From positions 1 through 64,000 of the forward strand of contig WTJV01000018.1 of the NCBI GenBank assembly GCA_011524725.1: a stretch of 64,000 nucleotides of DNA, given 5' to 3'. Position numbers and translations under genes: made by a program. The stretch comes from Amoebophilaceae bacterium. GTDB taxonomy: Bacteria > Bacteroidota > Bacteroidia > Cytophagales > Amoebophilaceae. The notes beneath the pieces were generated by a model. The model ran no database searches and was not told the origin of the DNA. It worked only from the letters and a program-made list of their open reading frames with translations. How positions within the stretch are numbered: the first letter of the stretch is position 1; every line of letters starts with the position of its first letter. This document shows, piece by piece, positions 36,909-46,585 of the stretch.

Positions 36909-39728
36909 ATGAATAACGCTTCTTCTCAAAACACGAAAGACCTAGACCGGCTAGATGCTCGAGAACACATCATCGTCAAAGGAGCACGTGTAAACAATCT
37001 AAAAAACCTAAGCGTTGCTATTCCTCGGAATCAGCTTGTAGTCATTACAGGACTTTCTGGCTCTGGTAAGTCATCTTTGGCTTTTGATACACTTTTTGCA
37101 GAAGGCCAGCGAATGTATGTAGAGAGCCTGAGTGCTTATGCCCGTCAATTTTTGGGTAGGATGGAAAAACCAGCGGTAGAGTATATCCGGGGTATCTCAC
37201 CCGCTATTGCTATAGAACAAAAAAACCATATCAAGCACCCCCGCTCTACCGTAGGTACCAGCACAGAAATTTATGACTATTTGAAGCTCCTCTACGCTAG
37301 AATAGGCATCACCTACTCGCCCGTTAGTGGCCAGCAGGTTACCAAAGACAGTGTCTCGGATGTGGTCGATTACCTTTTAGCACATCGAATAGGTGCCAAA
37401 GCCATGATCCTCGCTCCACTGAACCAGCCTTCAGGCCGCAGTCTAGAAGATATTTTGAAGATAGAACTGGGCAAGGGATTTACTAGGGTGGTACAAGGAA
37501 GCAATATTTTCTTTATCGAAGAGATCATAGCCGGTGACATAAAGCTGGCTCCTCGTCAAGCGCTTCATCTTTTGATAGATCGTATGGTGGTGAGCAAATA
37601 CGACGAAGAGCACCAATCTCGGATAGCAGACTCTGTACAAACTGCCTTTTTTGAAGGAGAAGGGGTGTGCTCAATCGATGTTGATGAAAAAAAACGAAGA
37701 ACTTTCTCCGATCGATTTGAGCGAGATGGAATCAACTTTGAAGTCCCTTCAGTGAACTTCTTCAGCTTCAACAACCCTTACGGGGCGTGTAAGACTTGCG
37801 AAGGTTTTGGCAAGATACTGGGCATCGACAAAGACAAGGTCATTCCTAATAGACGCTTGTCCGTCTATGAAGGAGCCATTTTGCCTTGGCAAAGTGATGT
37901 CATGCGGAAATGGCTTGATCCCCTGATCAAACAAAGTCAGAAATTGAACTTCCCTATCCATAAGCCTTACAACGAATTATCAGCCGAACAGCAGCAACTA
38001 GTATGGACAGGAAATAATTTATTTAAGGGCCTAGATGCCTTTTTTGACTACCTGACTGCAAATGCCCATAAGATCCAATACAGAGTACTTTTATCACGCT
38101 ACAGAGGGAAAACAGTCTGTCCTGACTGCCAGGGAACAAGAATCAGGAAAGATGCTTCTTACGTTCAGGTAGGTAGCCGAACTATTACCGAGCTCCTGCT
38201 CATGTCGATAGAAGAGTTGGTACAATTTTTTGATCAACTAACCCTCGACGCACCACAGCAACAAGTTGCTGAAAGACTCTTAGTAGAGATTAGAGGCCGA
38301 CTTAGCTATCTTAGTCAAGTAGGCTTGGGGTATCTTACACTCAATAGACAGATCGCCACCTTATCCGGAGGAGAGTACCAAAGAATTAAGCTAGCTACCG
38401 CGCTAGGCAGTACCCTGGTAGATACCATGTACATTCTAGACGAGCCTACCGTTGGGCTTCACCCCAGAGATACACGCAAGCTTACGGATATTCTTATAGC
38501 GCTCAAGCAGCGTGGTAATACGGTCATCGTAGTAGAGCATGAGGAGATGGTGATGCATGCTGCTGATCAGCTGATTGATATAGGGCCAGAGGCAGGATCT
38601 CAAGGGGGAGAACTCCTTTTCCAAGGAGACTGGTACGCATTGAAAAGCTTCAAAAAAGGCCATACAGCCCGCTATCTAAACGGCCTAGATGCAATTCCTG
38701 TTCCCCAAGAAAGAAGAACCTGGAGCAATGCACTACTCGTACAAGGGGCATACGAGAACAATTTGAAGCACATCGATGTTGAAATTCCTTTAGGCGTACT
38801 TACAGTAATAACCGGCGTGAGCGGTTCCGGAAAATCCACTCTCGTAAAAGAGATCATTTATTCCTCTGTCAGCAAGCTACTAGGACTCAGTGTAGAAAAA
38901 ATAGGCAAGTTAGATGGTTTAGCAGGTGCTGTTCAGCTACTGGATCATATTGATTTCATTGACCAAAACCCCATTGGAAAATCTTCCCGCTCTAACCCCA
39001 GCACCTACGTAAAAGCCTATGATGCTGTCAGGCAACTTTTTGCAGCGCAGCCCTTGGCAAAGCAGCGAGGCTATAAGCCCGGACAATTTTCTTTTAATAT
39101 AGAGGGGGGGCGGTGCGAAGTGTGCCAGGGCGAAGGAGAAATTCAAGTATCCATGCAGTTTATGGCTGACATTTTCTTGGTCTGCGAAAGCTGCCATGGC
39201 AAACGTTTTAAAGAAGAAACCCTAGAAGTCAAATACCGAGATAGAGACATTGCCGACATCTTAGATATGACAGTAGACGATAGCATAGCATTTTTCTCAG
39301 ATCAGCCTTTTATTGTTAGTAAACTAGCCCCTTTGCAGAAAGTGGGACTAGGTTATATCCGACTCGGGCAATCCTCCAACTCTCTGAGTGGTGGGGAGGC
39401 ACAACGCATCAAGTTAGCTGCTTATCTAGGAAAAGGCCAACAGCATAGACACACCTTGTTCGTTTTTGATGAACCCACTACGGGCCTACATGTGCATGAT
39501 ATCCATAAACTACTCACAGCAATCAATGCACTGATCAAGCAAGGAAATAGCGTACTGATCATCGAGCACAATATAGAGGTAATCAAATGTGCCGACTGGA
39601 TCATTGACTTAGGGCCAGAAGGTGGAGACAAAGGTGGCGAAATAGTCTTCAGTGGCACGCCAGAAGCGATGGCCGAGTTAGTGCATAACAACCACACGGC
39701 TCAATATTTGAAAGAAAAGCTACGTTAA
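36909..39728 (+). CDS. uvrA: UvrABC system protein A
   Basis: 939 residues from the ATG at 36909 (MNNASSQNTKDLDRLDARE); an upstream GTG at 36873 would add 12 residues. Two ABC ATPase modules with Walker A GLSGSGKSSLAF and GVSGSGKSTLVKE, signatures LSGGEYQRIKLA and LSGGEAQRIKLA, and zinc motifs CPDCQG and CEVCQGEG...CESCHGKRF. Damage recognition in nucleotide excision repair. Confidence 0.97.
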   Translation: MNNASSQNTKDLDRLDAREHIIVKGARVNNLKNLSVAIPRNQLVVITGLSGSGKSSLAFDTLFAEGQRMYVESLSAYARQFLGRMEKPAVEYIRGISPAIAIEQKNHIKHPRSTVGTSTEIYDYLKLLYARIGITYSPVSGQQVTKDSVSDVVDYLLAHRIGAKAMILAPLNQPSGRSLEDILKIELGKGFTRVVQGSNIFFIEEIIAGDIKLAPRQALHLLIDRMVVSKYDEEHQSRIADSVQTAFFEGEGVCSIDVDEKKRRTFSDRFERDGINFEVPSVNFFSFNNPYGACKTCEGFGKILGIDKDKVIPNRRLSVYEGAILPWQSDVMRKWLDPLIKQSQKLNFPIHKPYNELSAEQQQLVWTGNNLFKGLDAFFDYLTANAHKIQYRVLLSRYRGKTVCPDCQGTRIRKDASYVQVGSRTITELLLMSIEELVQFFDQLTLDAPQQQVAERLLVEIRGRLSYLSQVGLGYLTLNRQIATLSGGEYQRIKLATALGSTLVDTMYILDEPTVGLHPRDTRKLTDILIALKQRGNTVIVVEHEEMVMHAADQLIDIGPEAGSQGGELLFQGDWYALKSFKKGHTARYLNGLDAIPVPQERRTWSNALLVQGAYENNLKHIDVEIPLGVLTVITGVSGSGKSTLVKEIIYSSVSKLLGLSVEKIGKLDGLAGAVQLLDHIDFIDQNPIGKSSRSNPSTYVKAYDAVRQLFAAQPLAKQRGYKPGQFSFNIEGGRCEVCQGEGEIQVSMQFMADIFLVCESCHGKRFKEETLEVKYRDRDIADILDMTVDDSIAFFSDQPFIVSKLAPLQKVGLGYIRLGQSSNSLSGGEAQRIKLAAYLGKGQQHRHTLFVFDEPTTGLHVHDIHKLLTAINALIKQGNSVLIIEHNIEVIKCADWIIDLGPEGGDKGGEIVFSGTPEAMAELVHNNHTAQYLKEKLR

Positions 39729-39737
39729 CACTGATTC

Positions 39738-40315
39738 ATGATGCGACATAATGGTACCCTCATAAGGCTCCCCCAAATGCATGGATGCGTGTGGGTGGTA
39801 TGGCTTGCTCTATTCTTGAGCGGGATTGCTGGGTGTGAAAAAGGCCTTACCATCAAGCTCCTGATGATGCTATTCAAGTATGCTTTAGCCCAGGGGGCAA
39901 TTGCACAAAATTTATTGAAGAAACCATCGCCAAAGCGAAAAAGACCATTCTTGTTCAGGCTTATTTCTTCACCTCTTTGCCCATCGCCAATGCCTTGATC
40001 AATGCCCATCAGAAGGGCATAGCAGTACATGTTTTAGTCGATCGTTCGCAAATTAAGTATCCTTACACAAAAGTGCACGACATGGCTAAAAGGGGCATTC
40101 CTGTTTCCGTGGATAACACACCAGGCATCGCTCACAATAAGGTCATGATCATCGATGACGATTATGTACTTACAGGCTCATTCAACTGGACTAAGGCGGC
40201 TGAGCGTTGCAATGCGGAGAACCTATTACTTATAAAAGACCCAAAGACCAACCAAGCCTACAAAAAGGCATGGTATGAACGTGCTCGAAATGCACAGAGA
40301 TTGCCGGTGCATTGA
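39738..40315 (+). pseudogene. Phospholipase D-family lipoprotein, frameshifted
   Basis: Two overlapping frames make one protein. The first (from 39738) gives a lipoprotein signal (WVVWLALFLSGIAGC). The second frame, readable from about 39839, continues with IQVCFSPGGNCTKFIEET, ILVQAYFFTSLPIANALI and the HxK active-site segment IAHNKVMIIDDDYVLTGSFN then WTKAAERCNAEN, as in single-domain Nuc-type PLD enzymes. The switch (-1) is needed at the A5 run at 39838-39842 directly after the lipobox Cys, as if one A had been lost. Either a broken gene, a sequencing error, or slippage expression. Confidence 0.8.
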
Positions 40316-40522
40316 TAGGCAAAGCCGCTTACCCGATAGGACGCTACTTAGCTGGGTACTTAGCACCTATAGTGCTCTTTTGACATACATTTTTGCAGGC
40401 TACTACCATTGCCCCTAACTTCTTTTTGGGTAGTGTGTATAAAAATAAGTCGCTTAGACTTGACATTTATATTAGCATTTTAGTTATTTAGGCTTGTTAT
40501 ACAAACCTAAACTTTTCGATAT

Positions 40523-43500
40523 ATGAATTTACCCTCCATTACGATAGACATTCTCATTTTTGTAGCTTTCTTTTTGCTCAATATTATCGTCGGCTTTCGT
40601 CATAGAGGTAAAAGCCGGTCTTTCAAAGAGTATGCCATCGGCGATAAGCAATTCTCTACGGCTACGTTGACGGCAACCATTGTGGCTACTTGGATGTCGG
40701 GAAGTATCTTGTTTCTCGGGATCGAACAAACCTACAGTCGTGGGCTATACTTTATCATATCAGTAATATTTGGAGGAATTCCGGGTATGTTAGTGGTGGG
40801 GCGTATAATTGGCCCAAGAATGGGTAAATTCTTGAACAATGTATCACTCCCGGATGCTTTAGGGAAGTTATACGGGAAGTATGTGCAGCTTATCGCAGGA
40901 ATCAGTTGTATTATCCTCTCGATAGGCTATATCGCTGTTCAGTTTAAAGTTATGGCGAAAATACTGTCTATCGTATTCAACTACGAAAGCCCCCTTGTTG
41001 TAGTCATTTCTGCTACCATCGTCACACTCTACTCGCTCTCCGGGGGCGTCAAAGCCGTTACCTTTACCGATCTACTTCAGTTTTTTACTTTTGGTACGTT
41101 ACTTCCCATACTGGCACTCGCCATCTGGAATAACTTGCAAGATCAGGTGCAAGTCACGCATACACTCCAGACCAATGCACTCTTTAACCTCAAAGAGGTG
41201 GTCAGCTGGTCGCCTGAATTTCGAAGTACGCTGGCGCTGTTGACCTACTTCACCATCCCAGAGCTTGCACCAGAGCTCTTCCAGCGTATTGCTATGGCTA
41301 AGGATACCAAACAGATCAAGCAGTCCATTACCTATGCAACCATCATTGGCTTGGTAATTCTGCTTTGCATCATCTGGATTGCCGTTTTACTACTTACTGA
41401 CCAACCAGGACTCAAGCCCGGCAAGGTAGTCCCTTACATGATCAATACTCACCTTTACGCAGGACTCAAAGGGTTCCTAGGTATTGGTGTAATGGCACTT
41501 GCTATGTCTACTGCAGATTCTACCATCAACTCTACCGCCGTCATTATTGCTAATGATGTTTTGCCACCCCTTAAACTGCAGAAAGAAGGTTCTTTGAAAT
41601 CGGCCAAGAATGCCACTTTGTTTTTGGGGGGATTTTCGGTACTCTTAGCACTGAGTATCCCCGGATTGCTAGATATTATCCTATATTCTGCCTGCTTTTA
41701 CGCCCCAATCGTCGTTGTGCCCATGCTACTCGCCATCTTTGGGTTCGAGACTAGCAGACGGGTAGTACTTATGGCGATGGGGGCCGGTGCCTTCACCGTA
41801 ACTGCTTGCTTGATTGCCTTTAAAAGTGTGAATAGCTTCTTCCCGGGCTTAATGGCTAACCTCATCGTCATGCTAAGCACCCACTACCTATTGAAAGAAA
41901 AAGGAGGCTGGGGGCACAATCCTATGCGAAACAAACAAGAAGATCAATTCATACGTTTACTCCAACCAAGTTGGGCGAGAGAAGTCCCCAGAAAACGAAA
42001 ATTTAAACTCCGTGCTTACCTAGAGAGTACTTTACCTACCGAGGATTACTTCTACAGTTTATTTGGGTTTTATGTTTTTACCGCCACGTATGCTTCGTTC
42101 TACCTATTACCCAACACAGTCATAGGTGAGTTTCCGGTACTGTATAGAGCCATGCAATACTCCGTACTGCTCTTGTTCACTACCTTCTTGGCTTTTCCCA
42201 TATGGCCTAGCATCATCAAAGAAAAGCGCTTTCTAGTATGGTTTTGGCCTATAAGTGCCTTTTACGCTCTATTCTTAATAGGGAGCACACTTGTTGTGCT
42301 CAGTGGCTTTTCCAATACGCAGATGCTGATTTTCATGATCAACTTTGTAATGGCTGCTTTGCTACTACACTGGCCTATCGCCATAGTCATGACGATAAGT
42401 GGATGGGCGTTAACTATTTTCTTCTTTAGTAAGAATACCAATCTAACCTACGAATTCGGCAATCTGGGTGCTATACAATTTAGGATTTCGTACGGTTTGT
42501 TGTTGTTCAGCAGCTTTCTTATAGCTCTATTCAAACACAAACAAGCCTATAGTACCTTAGAGAGGCGCAACAGGATGCTCACCACAGAACGCAAGCTAAA
42601 ACAAGAAGAATTGGCAAAAGCGCTCAACCATGAAGCACGCTTTTTTTCTGAAGTCACCACCGCCGGCACTAGTGTATTGGAAGCTGTTGGTAATAAGGTA
42701 GAGAAATTTTCACAACAAGCCCTCACGATAACTAAGCTACAACAGCTTACTACGGTGCGTCATACTCTGGAAGAAGCCCATCAAGCTCTAAAAGACACTA
42801 TGACCTATCTACGAAATGTTATTTATCGTGTGCAGGGGTATCTTAGGCTCGAGGTAGATACTGTAAGCATAGACAGTCTAATCACAAAGACATTGGCCGT
42901 ACTGAGTGCACAAAGTACGCCAACGCAGCCACACATTAGGCATATCACCAAGGCTACCCCAAGCCTCCAGTGCGACCCCACGAAGATTCAACAACTACTT
43001 GTCAATGCTTTGTCATACGCTCAACAGCACAATAGCACCCAGAGGCCTGTATTTCTAGATATTAAAGAAACAGTACTCGGGTATCCTATCCCCTCTGTTA
43101 AGTCTTACATCAAAGAGGTCCCTGCCCTTTGTATAATGGTCAGCTATAACCCTATAATTCCACAATCTAAAAAACTGTATATAGGCACTACCGGGAACAC
43201 GGTTTTTCAAGTTCCACAGCATAGGGAGGATTTTCCTCTATTAGATAACCAGCACATCATAGACGCCCATTACGGTGCTGTAGAATTCATCAAAGAAAAA
43301 GAAGCACTTACCCAAGTTTACGTTATCCCCATACACTTGCGTGAAGTAAGGCCCAGTATGATGGATCTTCCGCAGATGGAGGCTGGAGCCCTAACAGAAG
43401 AGGCTAAAGCGATACTTCCAGAAGAGACTGCCCTACTCAAAAGGCTGCTAGATGAGACGCACGTTGATACAGAGCTAGCGAAAAAAGCTATTATGTATAT

Positions 43501-43987
43501 TAAAAAATACCATGGGTCTACAAGGCGTAAGTCAGGAGAACCTTTTTATCTGCATCCCATCGCGGCTGCAGATATCTTACTCAACTACACAGAAGACCAA
43601 GCAGCGGTCTTGGCCGCGCTACTCCATGATACGGTAGAAGATACGCCATTAACCCTGGCGGAGATCGGTGTAGTCTTTGGCCCAGATGTAGCGGCTATTG
43701 TCAATAAAGTAACGCATTTAGATGGACAGTTCCGCCGAGTCAACATGAATGTCCAAGAAAACGTCCGCCAGCTCTTGGAGGAGACCGACGTACGTGTGCT
43801 ACAAGTGAAACTAGCAGACCGCACACATAATATGCGTACGATCGAAGGGCATCCTACACTCGAAAAGCAGAAGAAGATCGCTGAAGAAACATTGCATTTT
43901 TTTGTACCCATGGCCAAGCAGCTCGGTCTCAGGCAAATTGAGGAAGAATTACAAGGGCTGATTACTGCAGTCATGAAAAAGGAATAA
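40523..43987 (+). CDS. Sodium/solute symporter - degenerate histidine kinase - SpoT-like HD hydrolase fusion
   Basis: 1154 residues. Residues 1-~460 are a sodium:solute symporter domain (IVATWMSGSILFLGIEQTYS; LYSLSGGVKAVTFTDLLQFF). ~505-675 add more membrane helices. ~680-900 resemble a histidine-kinase dimerisation/ATPase module (LNHEARFFSEV; DPTKIQQLLVNALSYAQ) but with weak ATP-binding motifs. ~960-1154 are a RelA/SpoT-type HD domain (FYLHPIAAADILLNY; AALLHDTVEDT; KLADRTHNMRTIEGH) with metal-binding His and His-Asp pair. No ppGpp synthetase domain follows, so a pure (p)ppGpp hydrolase controlled by transport is suggested. Confidence 0.88.
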   Translation: MNLPSITIDILIFVAFFLLNIIVGFRHRGKSRSFKEYAIGDKQFSTATLTATIVATWMSGSILFLGIEQTYSRGLYFIISVIFGGIPGMLVVGRIIGPRMGKFLNNVSLPDALGKLYGKYVQLIAGISCIILSIGYIAVQFKVMAKILSIVFNYESPLVVVISATIVTLYSLSGGVKAVTFTDLLQFFTFGTLLPILALAIWNNLQDQVQVTHTLQTNALFNLKEVVSWSPEFRSTLALLTYFTIPELAPELFQRIAMAKDTKQIKQSITYATIIGLVILLCIIWIAVLLLTDQPGLKPGKVVPYMINTHLYAGLKGFLGIGVMALAMSTADSTINSTAVIIANDVLPPLKLQKEGSLKSAKNATLFLGGFSVLLALSIPGLLDIILYSACFYAPIVVVPMLLAIFGFETSRRVVLMAMGAGAFTVTACLIAFKSVNSFFPGLMANLIVMLSTHYLLKEKGGWGHNPMRNKQEDQFIRLLQPSWAREVPRKRKFKLRAYLESTLPTEDYFYSLFGFYVFTATYASFYLLPNTVIGEFPVLYRAMQYSVLLLFTTFLAFPIWPSIIKEKRFLVWFWPISAFYALFLIGSTLVVLSGFSNTQMLIFMINFVMAALLLHWPIAIVMTISGWALTIFFFSKNTNLTYEFGNLGAIQFRISYGLLLFSSFLIALFKHKQAYSTLERRNRMLTTERKLKQEELAKALNHEARFFSEVTTAGTSVLEAVGNKVEKFSQQALTITKLQQLTTVRHTLEEAHQALKDTMTYLRNVIYRVQGYLRLEVDTVSIDSLITKTLAVLSAQSTPTQPHIRHITKATPSLQCDPTKIQQLLVNALSYAQQHNSTQRPVFLDIKETVLGYPIPSVKSYIKEVPALCIMVSYNPIIPQSKKLYIGTTGNTVFQVPQHREDFPLLDNQHIIDAHYGAVEFIKEKEALTQVYVIPIHLREVRPSMMDLPQMEAGALTEEAKAILPEETALLKRLLDETHVDTELAKKAIMYIKKYHGSTRRKSGEPFYLHPIAAADILLNYTEDQAAVLAALLHDTVEDTPLTLAEIGVVFGPDVAAIVNKVTHLDGQFRRVNMNVQENVRQLLEETDVRVLQVKLADRTHNMRTIEGHPTLEKQKKIAEETLHFFVPMAKQLGLRQIEEELQGLITAVMKKE

Positions 43988-44329
43988 AGCTTTGAGGACC
44001 GAAGAGCTCGGTTCAGATGGACTTAGGTTACAAACAAAGATCTTAGCCAGAAGAACTTGAGCAACTAGACTTTGAGAGTCCCCTTAGTTTAGTATACCTA
44101 CGGAGAAAAGTAAAGGACCAGCGAGGGCGAGTATTCCTTGTTCTTCTACCGAAAATTGTCTTTTATAAAGCCTAACTCACGTGTGCGTACTGCAATAAAT
44201 TATCGCTTTGGTGAAAGGCGCGTCGAAAAATATACAGTCGGAGCGCGTTAAGGGGCACCTGTTATCTGAGGCCTAGAAGGTTAGGTTGAGATACTTTAGG
44301 CCAGAGACAAGACAGATATTTTAGCGATC
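43988..44329. other. 342-bp non-coding gap before glyA
   Basis: No supported frame, tRNA or strong hairpin. A short GGCCTA/TAGGCC inverted repeat spans about 44270-44310, just upstream of glyA. Otherwise I see nothing. Confidence 0.4.
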
Positions 44330-45628
44330 ATGACCACGGCGAATACCGAAAACACCATGCTACGAGACTATACCTTATTCAATCTAATAGAGCAAGAAAA
44401 GCAACGCCAAATGCAAGGCATAGAGTTGATTGCTTCCGAGAATTTTGTATCTCAGCAAGTGATGGAAGCAGTGGGAAGTGTGCTGACCAACAAATACGCA
44501 GAAGGTTTGCCAGGCAGAAGATATTACGGAGGATGCCAAGAAGTTGATAAAATAGAAACTTTGGCTATAGAGCGGGCTAAAAAACTATTCAATGCAGCCT
44601 GGGTCAATGTGCAACCCCATTCAGGAGCACAAGCCAATGCAGCAGTAATGATGGCTATTCTTAACCCAGGTGACAAGATATTGGGGTTTGACTTGGCACA
44701 CGGAGGACACCTGACCCATGGATCACCTGTAAACTTCTCTGGGAAACTGTATCAAGCTTACTTTTATGGAGTAAATAGAGAAACAGGACTTATCGACTGG
44801 GAAGAAGTAGCTACCCTTGCCGAACGTACCCAGCCTAAACTCCTCATTTGTGGTGCCTCCGCTTATAGTAGAGACTGGGACTATAAAAAACTGCGTGAGG
44901 TGGCAGACCATGTAGGTGCATTTCTGTTGGCAGATATTGCTCATCCTGCAGGGCTCATTGCTCGAGGATTATTGAACGACCCATTGCCCCATTGTCACTT
45001 TGTGACTACCACCACCCACAAAACCTTACGTGGTCCTAGAGGCGGCATGATCTTAATGGGACAAGACTTTGAGAATACACTGGGGTGCAATACTTCCCGA
45101 GGAGCACCGAAAAAGATGTCTGCGATCTTAGACAATGGTGTATTTCCTGGCACACAAGGGGGGCCACTCATGCATAGTATTGCTGCCAAAGCCATCGCCT
45201 TTCAGGAAGCCCTAAGTGACTCATACGCTGATTATATACTACAAGTGCAAAAGAATGCACGCCAAATGGCGCAGTCTTTGGAAGATAGAGGATACAAGGT
45301 AATATCAGGAGGCACTGACAATCATCTTGTTCTCATTGACTTAGACAATAAAGGTATAACAGGGAAAGAAGCAGAAAGCGTACTTGATCGGGTAGCTATC
45401 ACCATCAACAAAAATATGGTTCCTTTTGACACAAAATCGCCCTTGGTCACCTCTGGCATACGCCTGGGCACACCTGCGGTTACCACCAGAGGTATGAAAG
45501 AGCAAGACATCGCCCATGTTGTCACCCTGATTGATACTGCGCTAACAAATCGTCAAAATACGGCACAGATCAACGTTATGAAGGAAGAGATAAATACTTG
45601 GATGCAGAACTTTCCCTTGCCTGTCTGA
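44330..45628 (+). CDS. glyA: Serine hydroxymethyltransferase
   Basis: 432 residues. PLP-binding Lys in [16 protein letters not shown], substrate region [10 protein letters not shown] and [14 protein letters not shown]. Interconverts serine and glycine and supplies one-carbon units. Full length. Followed 29 bases later by tatC on the same strand. Confidence 0.97.
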   Translation: MTTANTENTMLRDYTLFNLIEQEKQRQMQGIELIASENFVSQQVMEAVGSVLTNKYAEGLPGRRYYGGCQEVDKIETLAIERAKKLFNAAWVNVQPHSGAQANAAVMMAILNPGDKILGFDLAHGGHLTHGSPVNFSGKLYQAYFYGVNRETGLIDWEEVATLAERTQPKLLICGASAYSRDWDYKKLREVADHVGAFLLADIAHPAGLIARGLLNDPLPHCHFVTTTTHKTLRGPRGGMILMGQDFENTLGCNTSRGAPKKMSAILDNGVFPGTQGGPLMHSIAAKAIAFQEALSDSYADYILQVQKNARQMAQSLEDRGYKVISGGTDNHLVLIDLDNKGITGKEAESVLDRVAITINKNMVPFDTKSPLVTSGIRLGTPAVTTRGMKEQDIAHVVTLIDTALTNRQNTAQINVMKEEINTWMQNFPLPV

Positions 45629-45657
45629 AGAGACCAAATGCACGAATACCACGTACT

Positions 45658-46464
45658 GTGCCTGACTACAATGAAAAGTACTTGCCCTTTTGGGAACATC
45701 TAGAAGCACTGCGGTGGCATATCGTTCGTTCGCTAATAGCTATCTTATCCACAACTTTAGCCGCTCTTTTGTCCGGAAAGTCCGTATTTCATACGCTTGT
45801 GTTGGGCCCGTCTCGACCTGATTTTTGGACTTATCGGGTACTTTCCCGCGTGAGTGAATGGCTAGATGCGCCTGCCCTTTGTATCTACCAACCTCTCTTG
45901 ACCTTACAGAGTAGAGAGCTGGCAGGCCAGTTGACTATGCACGTGCATGTTGCACTCGTTACAGGCCTTGTGAATGCTTTTCCTTATGTTCTTTGGGAGC
46001 TGTGGCGTTTTGTCAAACCAAGCATTCCGCTGAACCGGCAGGGAGTTGCCAAGGCTAGCATCTTTATGATAAGCTTACTCTTCATACTAGGCCTTCTTTT
46101 TGGTTACTATATCATCACACCACTAGCCATTCACTTCTTGGCCAATTATCAATTAGACCCCAGTATTGTCAATAGATTTGATCTAGTATCTTATGTATCT
46201 ACGGTCGCTACGCTAACGCTAGCCTGCGCTTTCATGTTTCAGCTCCCCGTAGCCACGTACCTCCTAGCTAGGATAGGTATTGTTACGGCACACGACATGC
46301 GTACTTACCGCAGACATACAAGTGTGGCCATCTTGATCTTAGCAGCTATCATCACCCCGCCCGACGTGATGAGCCAGCTTCTTGTTGCTGTTCCGCTGCT
46401 GCTTCTTTATCAATGCAGCGTTCTCATTACACAGTTTGTAGAAAATCGAAATTATACGAAGTAA
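45658..46464 (+). CDS. tatC: Sec-independent translocase TatC
   Basis: 268 residues from the GTG at 45658 (PDYNEKYLPFWEHLEALRWH). The frame is open upstream within glyA, but there is no better start. The conserved FWEHLEALRWHIVRS N-terminus and the PFVLWE-like AFPYVLWELWRFVKPSI loop identify TatC, with six membrane helices and AIITPPDVMSQ near the end. The partner TatA/B is not in this window. Confidence 0.93.
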   Translation: MPDYNEKYLPFWEHLEALRWHIVRSLIAILSTTLAALLSGKSVFHTLVLGPSRPDFWTYRVLSRVSEWLDAPALCIYQPLLTLQSRELAGQLTMHVHVALVTGLVNAFPYVLWELWRFVKPSIPLNRQGVAKASIFMISLLFILGLLFGYYIITPLAIHFLANYQLDPSIVNRFDLVSYVSTVATLTLACAFMFQLPVATYLLARIGIVTAHDMRTYRRHTSVAILILAAIITPPDVMSQLLVAVPLLLLYQCSVLITQFVENRNYTK

Positions 46465-46585
46465 CGTAACGATATAACAAATCTATCCAGGTGCTTACCC
46501 CCTATGGTTGTCTATTTCTACAACAACATAGAAAATATAAGACTTGGCATATCTTTATAGCACCACTAAAACGCAAAAAGCTGCT

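Noticed and set aside
39738-39998. Separate 86-codon gene before the phospholipase D frame
   Set aside because: Only its signal peptide makes sense. The rest is out-of-frame reading of the PLD domain, so it is the front part of one frameshifted gene.
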